Part shown: in pieces, positions 53,829-62,484 of the stretch
How positions within the stretch are numbered: the first letter of the stretch is position 1
Layout: each line of letters opens with the position of its first letter
NCBI RefSeq assembly: GCF_023370075.1
Contig: NZ_CP097151.1
Location: 124,001-188,000, forward strand
Origin: Deinococcus sp. QL22
GTDB lineage: Bacteria > Deinococcota > Deinococci > Deinococcales > Deinococcaceae
Length of the DNA stretch: 64,000 nt
Reading direction: 5' to 3'
Notes under the pieces: generated by a model
The model's database searches: none
Seen by the model: the letters and a program-made list of their open reading frames with translations, nothing else
Told to the model about the DNA's origin: nothing
Translations under genes and position numbers: made by a program

Positions 53829-54556
53829 GGCGTCCATCCCTGAACGTGCGCCAGCAGACGTGGACGCTGTTCACCGGGCGCAATGACTGCGCCGTGCGTG
53901 GCGCGGGCGTTGGCATTCAGCAGTTCGGCATCGTCCAGCACGCGGGCCTGCCCCTGCGACCTCAGCCACACCCGGACATTTTGTTCCAGTTCTTCCAGAA
54001 TATCCCCCGCTTCCTCCAGGCTGCGTCCATAGCTGACAACCCCGTGATTCTGCAGCAATAAGGCCTGCACGCCCCGGCAATTCCGCTCTACGGCCTGGGC
54101 CAGCGCCGCGCCGCCAGGGGGCAGATACGGCAGCAGCGGCACCCGCCCCACTCGCGTCACGGCGTAGCTGGAATGCACCGGCAACACGTTGCCCCCTTCG
54201 GTAGGAGCCGCCAGACACGAGAGGGTCAGCGAATCGGTGGCGTGCAGGTGCAGCACGGCGCAGACCTCTGGCCGGGTGCGGTAGATGGCTGCATGAAAGG
54301 CCGCCTCTTTGGAGGGCCGGGCTTGAGAGTGGGCAGCCTGGAAGCCGCCGTGCAGGTCACATTCGGCAAAGTCCTGGGGCTGCTGCCGGGCAAAGGCGGT
54401 GTTGGTGCCACTGACCAGAAAGCCCTGAACTTGCACCGAGTTGGCCTGTACATGGCCGAGGCGGTGGCTGAGGTTGCCGCCCGTAGACGTGGTCAGGCCG
54501 CGCCCGGCCAGGTCCCGTGCCGCCTGAGCCAACTGGCTGCGGAGGGCGCCGGTCAT
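53825..54556 (-). CDS. Class II aldolase/adducin family protein (OtnC-like)
   Basis: 243 residues from an ATG overlapping the upstream stop by 4 bases; the longer reading frame is not supported. Zinc ligands are seen as HLHATDSLT (two histidines) and QNHGVVSYG, and catalytic E in RPSKEAAFHAAIY. GLTTSTGGNLSHRL is the family N-terminal block. Members cleave or decarboxylate phosphorylated acid sugars; OtnC decarboxylates 3-oxo-tetronate 4-phosphate. Being next to a four-carbon acid sugar kinase makes the OtnC role the best guess, although L-fuculose-phosphate aldolase-like activity cannot be excluded. Confidence 0.87.
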   Translation of the reverse strand: MTGALRSQLAQAARDLAGRGLTTSTGGNLSHRLGHVQANSVQVQGFLVSGTNTAFARQQPQDFAECDLHGGFQAAHSQARPSKEAAFHAAIYRTRPEVCAVLHLHATDSLTLSCLAAPTEGGNVLPVHSSYAVTRVGRVPLLPYLPPGGAALAQAVERNCRGVQALLLQNHGVVSYGRSLEEAGDILEELEQNVRVWLRSQGQARVLDDAELLNANARATHGAVIAPGEQRPRLLAHVQGWTP

Positions 54557-55875
54557 GTCCAACCGCCAGCGGCGCTGAACACCGGACACGCTCCGCGCTG
54601 CACGCAGGCGTGGGCGTAGATGAACATAGCCGCCGACCAGCTTTGACCCCGGAATCCGCTGGGACGGCCCGAAACCCCGTGATGCCATTCGTTGAAATCC
54701 CATTCCAGACCCGGCGTGCGCGACAGGCGGTTCATCTGGGCGAGGCGTCCGAGTTGCGCGGCAGCCTGTTCCAAACGCCCCGCCTTGACCAGTGCGGCCA
54801 CATAGAAGCCGCCGAGAAAGGGCCACAGACCGCCGTTGTGGTACTGGTGCGGCAGATTCAGATTCCGCAGGCGGTAATACTCGCGCCAGTCGCGTTCACC
54901 GGGTTGCACAGGCGGATAGATGGCCTTGACGGGCCACGGCTCGTTGATGCCCGCCGAGTCGATGTAATCCAGAATCCTGGCAGTCTGAGTCTCGTTCGCC
55001 AGACCAAACAGCACCGCCACCAGATTCCCGAAGGTGTCGAAGCGGTCGCTGTACTCGCGGAAGCCCATGTACGGCAGGTAGTAGGGACGTTCCTGCAACA
55101 CCGTCTGGGTCAGGCGCACCGGGTACAACCACTCTTTGCGGTGCTGCTCAATCCAGGTCAGGTCAGGCTGAACTTCGGGGCCGACCCACAGCAGCGTATT
55201 GATCTTGAAGCGAATGTCCTCGGCGCGGGCCAGATAAGACGCGCCGTCCCCTCCCAGTGCCCCACTGATGGCGGCCATGCAGCGCTGAGCAGCGAACCAC
55301 AGTGCATTGGGCCACAGGCTGTTGTAGCGGTTGGCAAACAGGTCGGCCCAGTCCATCGCCTCATGCACTTCCAGCAGCCCACACTCGTTGCTGTCCTGAT
55401 ACTCCAGCCACAAATAGGCGCGTTGCAGGTGCGGCCACAGGGCCTGCAGGCGGTCGCGGTCGCCGTCTGTCTGGTACACGTAATAATTGCCGATGATAAA
55501 CCACAGGCTGTTGTCGATGCAGCCCGCGTGGGCGCTGTCTACGACCACCGTGGGGGCCTGCTCTCCCACGTGCAGTGCCCCGCCGTGGGCGAAGAGGGCC
55601 GGGTCGGGAATTCCGGTAAAGCCCACATTGTGCGGAATATTGCCCAGGCGGGACTGGTAGGCAGCCAGGGTACGAATCGACTGGCGGGCGATCTGCTGTC
55701 CCTCGGGGTCGCCGCACAGCATCAGCCCCAGCGAACAGATCATGCTGTCGCGGGCCCACACCTGTTTGTAGGCGGTGCTGGACCCCAACAGCCCAATAGG
55801 ACTGCCGTTGCCCAGCACGGTCTGCTCGGCCTGCACCCGTGCGGTGTCGGCCAGAGCGGTGGGCTGAAGAGTCAT
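54553..55875 (-). CDS. Glycoside hydrolase with amylo-alpha-1,6-glucosidase-like (alpha/alpha)6 fold
   Basis: 440 residues, no signal peptide. Typical phrases of this group: GSSTAYKQVWARDSMICSLGL, NIPHNVGFTGIPDP, DNSLWFIIGNYYVYQTDGDRDRLQALWPHLQRAYLWL, CGLLEVHEAMDWADLFANRYNSLWPNALWFAAQR and WREYYRLRNLNLPHQYHNGGLWPFLGGFY. EAMDWAD and the late HNGG are the probable active-site regions. Related to GH100-like invertases, glycogen-debranching and glucosylglycerate hydrolases. It overlaps the GH84 gene and the aldolase gene by 4 bases each. Substrate probably a disaccharide or short glycan. Confidence 0.75.
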   Translation of the reverse strand: MTLQPTALADTARVQAEQTVLGNGSPIGLLGSSTAYKQVWARDSMICSLGLMLCGDPEGQQIARQSIRTLAAYQSRLGNIPHNVGFTGIPDPALFAHGGALHVGEQAPTVVVDSAHAGCIDNSLWFIIGNYYVYQTDGDRDRLQALWPHLQRAYLWLEYQDSNECGLLEVHEAMDWADLFANRYNSLWPNALWFAAQRCMAAISGALGGDGASYLARAEDIRFKINTLLWVGPEVQPDLTWIEQHRKEWLYPVRLTQTVLQERPYYLPYMGFREYSDRFDTFGNLVAVLFGLANETQTARILDYIDSAGINEPWPVKAIYPPVQPGERDWREYYRLRNLNLPHQYHNGGLWPFLGGFYVAALVKAGRLEQAAAQLGRLAQMNRLSRTPGLEWDFNEWHHGVSGRPSGFRGQSWSAAMFIYAHACVQRGACPVFSAAGGWT

Positions 55876-57305
55876 CCCGCCGGCTCCGGTGGGGTGGCGG
55901 CCCGCGCGGTGGCCCTGGCCTCGGCTTCGGCAGCCCAGACACAGCGCCGCGCAAACAGATCGAAGGTGTCGCCTGCCACCCAGTGAAAGTTCTCCCGGAC
56001 CACAGGCAATTCCTCCAAGACGTACTCGCGGGCACGGAGATCGTGGGGATGATCGAGTGCGCCCAGCGCGGACTTCAGCACCCGGCCCCAGCCCGCAAGT
56101 TTGGCAGTCCACGGGGCGAGGTTGGCCCGCAAAGCTGGGTCGCTGAACCGGGCCAGCGTTTCGGCGTGGCGTTCGATGTCTTGTGCCAGAGAACGCAGGG
56201 GCGCTTCATCGGGCGTGATGGGCTGCGGCGGAGGCCGTCCGGAAAGGTCCGGGCCTGCCACAGCTGGGGGGCTACCTCGCGCCGCCCAGAACGCATCTAT
56301 GGCGGGCCAGAGAGCGTGGTGCAGTTCTTCTGTGCCGATCAGCGGTGTGCGGCGGGCCAGATCGGCCAGAAACGTCAGGGCGGCGGCTTCCTGGGGCGTG
56401 GAGGTGCTGGCCTGGGCACTGGCCCGGAAGGCCCCGGCCGGGTCGTAGACGTGCGGATCATGCAGATAGGCCGCCGTGGTCCGCATAGCCACCTGACTGG
56501 CGGCGGCCAGAGCCCCGGCTGCTGCAAAATAACCTGCGGTGGCGGCCAGCAGCTCAGGCGTGCGGCCCGTCAGCGGGGCAATATGCAGATCCATCTGCAT
56601 GTCCAGGTCATTGACTGGAAAGTTATCCCAGATCACCGGGGCCCGGCGCAGCGCAGCGGTCACGTTGCGCAGGTCGGCGGCAGAGATGGTGGGGCTGCAC
56701 ACCTCGCGGCCCGTCCATAGCACGGGAACCCGCAGATCCAGCACCGAACCGAGGGCCCACAGGTACGCGGAATTGCCGCTGCCGTGGTATTCGGTGGGGC
56801 AAAAATACAACTCGCCGCCCGCTTCAACGTCTTTCAACAATTCATTGGTGAGCCAGCCCTGTGCGCGGGCCAGATCCGGGAAGGCCGCTGCGTCTTCACT
56901 GCTCTCGAAGCGGCTGGGCAGATCGTCCAGCAGCAGGGCAAACGAGCGAATGCCCTGAGCTTTGGCGGCCCGCAATTTGGACTGCATCAGGGCCAGATGG
57001 GCGGGGTCGCTGTACCTAAAACCCACCGCGCTCAGGCCAAAAATGAACTCGGTGCCGCCTGCGCGGGCGTGGGCCGACAGTTGGCCGAAGGCCGCCCATT
57101 CGGTGGACGTGTACGGTTCCTGCCAGCGGTTGCGGTGAATGGGGTCGTTTTTGGGAGCGTACAGATAGGCATTGAAGCCCGTCTGCTGCATAAAATCCAG
57201 CATGGCGTGCCGCTCGCTCCACGACCACGGGCGGCCATAAAAGGCTTCGAGAACTCCACGTCGTTCAGGCCGTATCGTCTCGGAAGGCAGGGACTCAGGA
57301 AGCAT
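55872..57305 (-). CDS. GH84-type beta-N-acetylglucosaminidase
   Basis: 477 residues, cytoplasmic. GH84 blocks: RRGVLEAFYGRPWSWSERHAMLDFMQQTGFNAYLYAPKNDPIHRNRW and the catalytic Asp pair D127-D128 in FALLLDDLPSRF. YFCPTEYHGSG and PVLWTGREVCSPTISAADL follow as in bacterial O-GlcNAcase-like enzymes, which release GlcNAc by substrate-assisted catalysis. The ATG is chosen because GGAG lies 6 bases upstream; it overlaps the preceding gene by about 11 bases. Absence of a signal peptide says it acts on imported oligosaccharides. Confidence 0.88.
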   Translation of the reverse strand: MLPESLPSETIRPERRGVLEAFYGRPWSWSERHAMLDFMQQTGFNAYLYAPKNDPIHRNRWQEPYTSTEWAAFGQLSAHARAGGTEFIFGLSAVGFRYSDPAHLALMQSKLRAAKAQGIRSFALLLDDLPSRFESSEDAAAFPDLARAQGWLTNELLKDVEAGGELYFCPTEYHGSGNSAYLWALGSVLDLRVPVLWTGREVCSPTISAADLRNVTAALRRAPVIWDNFPVNDLDMQMDLHIAPLTGRTPELLAATAGYFAAAGALAAASQVAMRTTAAYLHDPHVYDPAGAFRASAQASTSTPQEAAALTFLADLARRTPLIGTEELHHALWPAIDAFWAARGSPPAVAGPDLSGRPPPQPITPDEAPLRSLAQDIERHAETLARFSDPALRANLAPWTAKLAGWGRVLKSALGALDHPHDLRAREYVLEELPVVRENFHWVAGDTFDLFARRCVWAAEAEARATARAATPPEPAG

Positions 57306-59106
57306 CTTCATCTCCAGAAGGGGCACAGGGGCCAGAGAAGGCCAGGGACGGCGCGGCGGGAGCAATGGTGACGTGGGTGAACTGGCTTGGATCACCGGGC
57401 GGGCCACGCAACTCGAAGTGCAGGCGCGTGCCGGGCGGGCCGCGGGGTGTAAAGATCAGATTCTGCGTACTGCGGGGCGGCAACTGCACAGGCAGGCGGT
57501 GGATGAGCGCGTCGTTGGCCCGGCCACTGAGCAGCACTTCGCCCTCAAAGGCAGCGCCGGTGGGGTTTTCAAGCGTCAGCGTGACTGGATCGCCACAGAC
57601 CACCGTGATGGGTTCGGCCTGCACCAGCAAGCGGGCCGTGTGCGGTTGCAGGCTGGCGTGAAGGGCCTGAAGCTGCTGCCCGCGCTCCAGCAGCGCCTCA
57701 AAGTAGCCTTCGGGAGGAACGAGCGGCGCATTGTGCCCGCTGAGAATCAGTTGGGGCCGCAGGCGGGCGTACAACTCGGCGCTCTGCACATAGTCGCCCT
57801 CCCGGAACAGGTTGGGATAGGTGTAATTCAGGTCCAACCCGTCCGCGCCGCTGTACTGGTCGCCGCCAAACAGCACCCGCTCTCCGGCAGTTTCGACCAG
57901 CAGTGCAGCGGCGTAACGCGCATGGCCGGGCAGCTCATAGGGCGTGATCTGAAATTCTTCCCATGCAAAGGGCTGGCCCAGCGGGAGCGACCGGTCAGCG
58001 GCCATGCCTCCAAACCACAGGCAGGGCAGGCGGTGGCGCTCTGGAACAGCCAGCACCTCCACCATGTTTTCCGGGGCCCACAACTGCACTCCGTACACTT
58101 CCCGGAGCAGCGGAATTCCGGCCACATGGTCATCGTGGTAGTGGGTGGGAACGACCGCGTCAATGCCGCTGACACCGTACTGACTTAGCAATCTGGGCAG
58201 GGTATACAGCCAAGGGCGGCGGGCATTCTGGGACGTGCTGTTGGCCTGACCGAAGCAAAAATCGTAGCCGAAATCAATCATCAGCGCCCGTCCGCTCTGG
58301 GCCCGCAGCACGTAGGCGCAGGACAGGCTGGTGCGGTTCATCAGCAGCCAGGGGCGCAGTTCGGCGTAGGGCTGATCCCTCAGCGCCCACAGCCGGGGGT
58401 TGTGGCGGCGCAAAGCCAACAGAGGCCGCAACGCTTCTGCGGTGATCATCAAGGCTTCCGGTTCCATGATCTCGCCGTGGGCAGGCAGCACCTGGGCGGG
58501 ATGTTGGTCGGCCAGATCCAGCAATGACAGAACCGTTCCGGCAAGGCCTTCGCCGCCGTTATAGGTCCACTGGGTTGAGGCCAGACGCGCCACCTGACCC
58601 GGCGCGTAGAGCAGGCTTCCGGTAAACGCCAGCAGCCCGCCCGGTCTGTCCAGCAACAAAGAAACCGCGCTGGGGGTCGGGCCGGGCGTGGGGCGCACAG
58701 TGAATCTCAGCGCCCCGAAAGTGCAGGTCTGGTAGGCCCGCAGAGGCCGCGTCTGCGCTCCTTCGGACACCGTCCACACCGAGGGTCGGCCGTCGTAATT
58801 GTTGCGGAGATCGGCCTGGCCCAGGGCTTCCTGCGGGTTCAGCAACCCCGGCCCCTCCCCTTCCGGCGCGTACACGGGAATGCCCGCCTGCACTGCACGG
58901 GCGGCCCCAGCAGCCACATCGCGGTGGTGGTGGGTCAGCAGCACGGCCCGCACCTGCCGGATGTGCGGCGGCAGATTGTCCAGCACGCTGCCGTCACCGA
59001 TGTTTACCAGCACCGCGCTGCACTGATTTCGGCTGGACTGACCGGACACGGCGTACACGTGCGCCGAACTGGTATGGCGGTAGATGCCCGGCAGAACCTC
59101 AATCAT
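57295..59106 (-). CDS. Tandem metallo-beta-lactamase-fold protein with dead first domain
   Basis: 603 residues, two MBL domains and a C-terminal beta-sandwich. In the first domain the metal motif is THHHRDVAAG (59-68): H-x-H-x-D is kept but the last His is Val, and the later ligands are lost (GPTPSAV, FTGSLL). In the second, THYHDDHVAG (H322, H324, D326, H327), ELPGHARYA, FGGDQYSG and LSGHNAP are complete. So only the second half can hold two metals. The last ~120 residues (EPITVVCGDPVTLTLENPTGAAFEGEV) look like an Ig-like sandwich. No close function known; the operon suggests hydrolysis of a glycan ester or phosphodiester. Confidence 0.82.
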   Translation of the reverse strand: MIEVLPGIYRHTSSAHVYAVSGQSSRNQCSAVLVNIGDGSVLDNLPPHIRQVRAVLLTHHHRDVAAGAARAVQAGIPVYAPEGEGPGLLNPQEALGQADLRNNYDGRPSVWTVSEGAQTRPLRAYQTCTFGALRFTVRPTPGPTPSAVSLLLDRPGGLLAFTGSLLYAPGQVARLASTQWTYNGGEGLAGTVLSLLDLADQHPAQVLPAHGEIMEPEALMITAEALRPLLALRRHNPRLWALRDQPYAELRPWLLMNRTSLSCAYVLRAQSGRALMIDFGYDFCFGQANSTSQNARRPWLYTLPRLLSQYGVSGIDAVVPTHYHDDHVAGIPLLREVYGVQLWAPENMVEVLAVPERHRLPCLWFGGMAADRSLPLGQPFAWEEFQITPYELPGHARYAAALLVETAGERVLFGGDQYSGADGLDLNYTYPNLFREGDYVQSAELYARLRPQLILSGHNAPLVPPEGYFEALLERGQQLQALHASLQPHTARLLVQAEPITVVCGDPVTLTLENPTGAAFEGEVLLSGRANDALIHRLPVQLPPRSTQNLIFTPRGPPGTRLHFELRGPPGDPSQFTHVTIAPAAPSLAFSGPCAPSGDEDAS

Positions 59107-59202
59107 GGGAATACTTCCGGGCTCCGGTGAGGGCCGGAACCGTCGTTGCTACCAGAACACCAGAGGATCAAGACCATACGCGCAACCTCCTGGGAGAGTG
59201 AT

Positions 59203-59880
59203 TCAGGGGCGGGGAAGCTGTCCAGCAGAGTCGCTGGATTCGGATTCGGCAAGTTCGGCGGGTTCAGGTTCGGCGGGTTCGGGCTGCTCGGTGATGGGCC
59301 GCACCTGCACCGCCGCAAAGGTCAGGGCAATGCTGACCAGGATCACCAACCCAAACGTTCGGAAGAAAAAGGCCAGCAGCACGACCAGCAGAGGAATCAA
59401 GACATACAGGTGGGCCGAGACTGGAGTTCGGACCAGCCCCAGCAAGGCGGCCTGCCACGCCCGCCTGTAAGAGAGGCGCTGCACGCTCAGGGCTTCCAGG
59501 AGGTAAGGTTGCAGCGCCACGAACAGCCACGATAGGTACAGCGCCAGCAGGCTGACCAAGGCGTCTCCAAAATTGCCCAGAAGCCGCCGCCAGAACACCA
59601 GATTGCTGTACATCAGGAAGGCGAACACAGCCACCGTGAGACACCACAGCAGGCCCGGCAGCAGGTTGTGGCGTAGGAGGGATGGAAAGAGGCGCAAGTC
59701 GGGTTCGCGGTCTTCGCGCATGGTGGTGGCGATCAGTGCGTAGCTGGCCAGGGTGGCCGGGCCAGCCAGCACCAGTGTCCACGACAGGGCCAGCCAGATC
59801 AGGTTCAGCCACACCAGCGGCAGCAGGTAGCGCCAGGTCAGCAGGCCACCTTCCCGGTATGCACGCGGCAACAGGCTCAT
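59203..59880 (-). CDS. YesL-like membrane protein (DUF624)
   Basis: 225 residues with about five hydrophobic segments (LLPLVWLNLIWLALSWTLVLAG, LLPGLLWCLTVAVFAFLMY, ALVSLLALYLSWLFVAL, HLYVLIPLLVVLLAFFF and GLVILVSIALTFAAV). The first half, GPATLASYALIATTMREDREPDLRLFPSLLRHNLLPG, matches DUF624 proteins of carbohydrate operons such as YesL. Their role is unknown. The C-terminal tail is a short Glu-Pro repeat (PEPAEPEPAEL). It overlaps the beta-mannosidase stop by 4 bases. No ABC importer is in this operon, so YesL may relate to a transporter encoded elsewhere. Confidence 0.78.
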   Translation of the reverse strand: MSLLPRAYREGGLLTWRYLLPLVWLNLIWLALSWTLVLAGPATLASYALIATTMREDREPDLRLFPSLLRHNLLPGLLWCLTVAVFAFLMYSNLVFWRRLLGNFGDALVSLLALYLSWLFVALQPYLLEALSVQRLSYRRAWQAALLGLVRTPVSAHLYVLIPLLVVLLAFFFRTFGLVILVSIALTFAAVQVRPITEQPEPAEPEPAELAESESSDSAGQLPRP

Positions 59881-62474
59881 GTGTGGCCCCCGCCTTCCGC
59901 CCAGACCTGTTCGTCCCAGAGCATTTCAACAGGGGCGGCATTCACACTCCGGGCAATGAGTCCGCTGCTCCACGCCGCTCCCTGCACCGCCCCAAGAGAG
60001 ACTTGCAGTTCCCGCGTTTCTCCGGGCAGCAGGGCAAATCCGTTGTCGCTGAACAGTTCGGTGGCCCCGGCAGGTGCTTCCAGACTGACCCAGGGCGCGG
60101 CCACGGTGCCGCTGTTGTACACAGTCAGTTGTTTCCCGCGCTGGCCCACCGTCAGAGTGGTGCGCGGCAACTGGGCCAGCTCGGCAAACGGCTGCGGTTG
60201 GGCCCGCGCCACCCAATGTTCGGCGCGGGCCAGCAGGCGGGTTCCGGTTCCGTCATACAGTTCGGCCCGCAGCAGCGCGGGTTGATCGGGCAGGGTCAGA
60301 GTCTGAAGCGCACCGGAACCGTGGGCCGCGGCGGGCCACATGATCGGGCCAGTATGTTGATACAGGGACATTCCCGATACGGTATGCAAAGTCAGGGTCA
60401 ACTGACCAGTCCCCGCCGCATCTGCCAGCACCTGTGGCCGCAAAATCAGCTGTTGGTCGGCCACCGGAGCCGCCAGCCCCAGATCGAGGGCGAGGGGCGC
60501 GTTGGCTTCCCGGCAGCGGTAGTAGGACAATTTGGGTTTGAGGTCGTAGTCGATCACGCTGGTGTTGTGGGCATTGGGCCACGGTTCATTCAGCTGCCAG
60601 ACCAGCGAGATGCTGCATTCATCCCGGCGTGCCCGGTTGCGCAGCAGGGCGTGACGCAGCACGTCACCCTGCACCGCCTGGGTCAGCTGCACGTACAGGC
60701 TCAGGTCGTCCACCGGACCAAACACCTCTTCGATGCGGTGGTGCATCAGCCACCACTCGCCGTGATGAACCACCTGCGGATTGCGGTCATCCATTGGCCA
60801 GAGGGGGCCAGCCGTTAGGTAACGCTGCAGGGTCGCCTCACGCGGGGCTGCCTGACAGCCGAATTCCGTGTGCGCCAGAGCGCGGTTCACGGTGTGCAGC
60901 GCGTAGCTGTCGGTGCCCCGGTAGTGCCACGGCCCATGCACATCGTGCAGGTCGTGTGGGCGGTTCGCGGCCACCTCTGCCGACAGGTCGTATTCCGGAC
61001 CACTGGGCGAACTGGGCAGCCAGGGGCGGGTGCTGTCGTGCAGGTCAACGATCTGGGCCATGCGCTGCAAGGTCGGTTCTGTCCCGGTGACGGGAACGCG
61101 CCGTTCGTCGGTCAGTTCGTTGCCGCCGCCCAACAGCGCCACACACGGATGAGGGCGCAGATGGCGCACCAATGCGGGCAGATCGCGCTCCAGGTGGGCC
61201 AGAAAGGTGGGGTTGTGCGGCGGAACATTGTCGGTGCCGCTGGAGGTCAGGGGCATCTCCTGCCAGATCAGCAGGCCGCCTTCATCGCAGGCGTTCAGCA
61301 GGGCGCGGGAAGCCACCGGCCCGACACCGTTGACCCGCAGCAGGTTGGCGTGCGCGGCCAGAGCGTAAGCGACCAGAACGCGTTCGCGGTCATCCATCCC
61401 ATCACGGCCCGGAATCAGGTCGGTGGGGGCCAGATTGAAGCCCCGCAGATAGAGCGGCTGACCATTGACTTCCAGCGTGTAGGGACGCGCTCCCCGCGCA
61501 CTGGACGCGGCATTGTGAATCAGGGCGACCTGCCGCACCCCGAAGCGCCGCTGCCGGCGCGTGCCGCCGGGAACGCTGGCCCGCAGGGTGTAGAGCGGTT
61601 GCGCCCCCAGTTGGGCAGGCCACCACAGTCGGGGGTCAGGCAGGTAAAAGGAGGCCAGACGTCCTCCTTTTACCTGCAAGCCCGCCTGCATTTCGGTGCG
61701 CCCATCCGGGTGAATCAGCTCGAAGGTCACTGGAACTGCCGAGTTGCCCTCCAGTTCGGCCAGAACCTCGATCTGGGCTGAGTTCAGGTCTGGAGCCAGC
61801 GTCACGCGGGGCCACACCTCCAGCAGCGCCGTGCCCGCATCGGCCTGCAGGCTCACGCCGCGCCACAGGCCCACATGCACCAGCCGCGCCCCGAAATCCC
61901 ACCAGTAGCCGGAGCGTGGCTTGAGCGTCTGCGTCTGACTGGTGCGGCCCAGTTGACCGGCCGCGGCAGGCGGCTCCGCCAAAATGACCACCAGCAGATG
62001 CTCGCGGTCTGGATCGAGGCCGCTGACGTCGAGGCGCACGGGCGTATGCGTGCCCGCCAGCGACCCCAACCACTCGCCGTTCAGGTACACCTCGCCCCCA
62101 TGATCGGCTCCCTCGAAACACAGGTGCAGGCGCAGCGAGGGCTTCAGGCCCAGGCGGAAGGTGCGGCGGTAGACCCACTGCCGCGCACTGACCCACTCGG
62201 CTGCCAGACTGGCGAGGCCGAAGTTGGGGTCGTCTATGGCTCCGGCCCGGATCAGGTCGGCGTGCACACTGCCGGGCACACGCGCCGGAATCCACCGGGG
62301 CCGCGCAAATGCGCCCACCGGATGCGCCCGCGCCGTGTGGAGGCCCAGAAAACGCCACGCCTCGCTGATCGACGGGGCCAGTTGCCACTCGCCGCCCAGG
62401 TCTTGAGAGGACAGGTCATGCTGGACGGGGTCGGCCTCTGGCGGGGCCATGTGAACTGGGTCTGGAATGGGCAT
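59877..62474 (-). CDS. Beta-mannosidase, glycoside hydrolase family 2
   Basis: Cytoplasmic exo-enzyme cleaving terminal beta-linked mannose, 865 residues from the chosen ATG. Family order: sugar-binding domain (GGEWQLAPSISEAW, WIPARVPGSVHADLIRAGAIDDPNFG, EWVSARQWVYRRTFRL), immunoglobulin-like domain, then TIM barrel. The catalytic acid/base Glu is in LLGGGNELTDER and the nucleophile Glu in LAHTEFGCQAAP. ADHGGEVYLNGEWLGSLAGTHTPVRLDVS is the GH2 jelly-roll signature. It starts 10 bases after the aldolase gene and overlaps the YesL gene. It fits N-glycan-like or mannan oligosaccharide breakdown with the GH84 enzyme. Confidence 0.92.
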   Translation of the reverse strand: MPIPDPVHMAPPEADPVQHDLSSQDLGGEWQLAPSISEAWRFLGLHTARAHPVGAFARPRWIPARVPGSVHADLIRAGAIDDPNFGLASLAAEWVSARQWVYRRTFRLGLKPSLRLHLCFEGADHGGEVYLNGEWLGSLAGTHTPVRLDVSGLDPDREHLLVVILAEPPAAAGQLGRTSQTQTLKPRSGYWWDFGARLVHVGLWRGVSLQADAGTALLEVWPRVTLAPDLNSAQIEVLAELEGNSAVPVTFELIHPDGRTEMQAGLQVKGGRLASFYLPDPRLWWPAQLGAQPLYTLRASVPGGTRRQRRFGVRQVALIHNAASSARGARPYTLEVNGQPLYLRGFNLAPTDLIPGRDGMDDRERVLVAYALAAHANLLRVNGVGPVASRALLNACDEGGLLIWQEMPLTSSGTDNVPPHNPTFLAHLERDLPALVRHLRPHPCVALLGGGNELTDERRVPVTGTEPTLQRMAQIVDLHDSTRPWLPSSPSGPEYDLSAEVAANRPHDLHDVHGPWHYRGTDSYALHTVNRALAHTEFGCQAAPREATLQRYLTAGPLWPMDDRNPQVVHHGEWWLMHHRIEEVFGPVDDLSLYVQLTQAVQGDVLRHALLRNRARRDECSISLVWQLNEPWPNAHNTSVIDYDLKPKLSYYRCREANAPLALDLGLAAPVADQQLILRPQVLADAAGTGQLTLTLHTVSGMSLYQHTGPIMWPAAAHGSGALQTLTLPDQPALLRAELYDGTGTRLLARAEHWVARAQPQPFAELAQLPRTTLTVGQRGKQLTVYNSGTVAAPWVSLEAPAGATELFSDNGFALLPGETRELQVSLGAVQGAAWSSGLIARSVNAAPVEMLWDEQVWAEGGGHT

Positions 62475-62484
62475 TGTCACCGAA

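Noticed and set aside
53825..54826. Longer version of the class II aldolase protein with 90 extra residues
   Set aside because: The extra part is opposite the coding region of the upstream hydrolase frame and lacks homology; the ATG at 54556 makes the operon's usual ATGA overlap.
59225..59285. Short tandem repeats GGTTCGGC/GGGTTCGG suggestive of a repeat array
   Set aside because: They encode the Glu-Pro tail of the YesL-like protein; units are uneven and there are no spacers, so not CRISPR or a satellite.
59682..60818. Plus-strand frame of 378 codons
   Set aside because: Antisense to the YesL-like and beta-mannosidase genes; no motif and no ribosome site.
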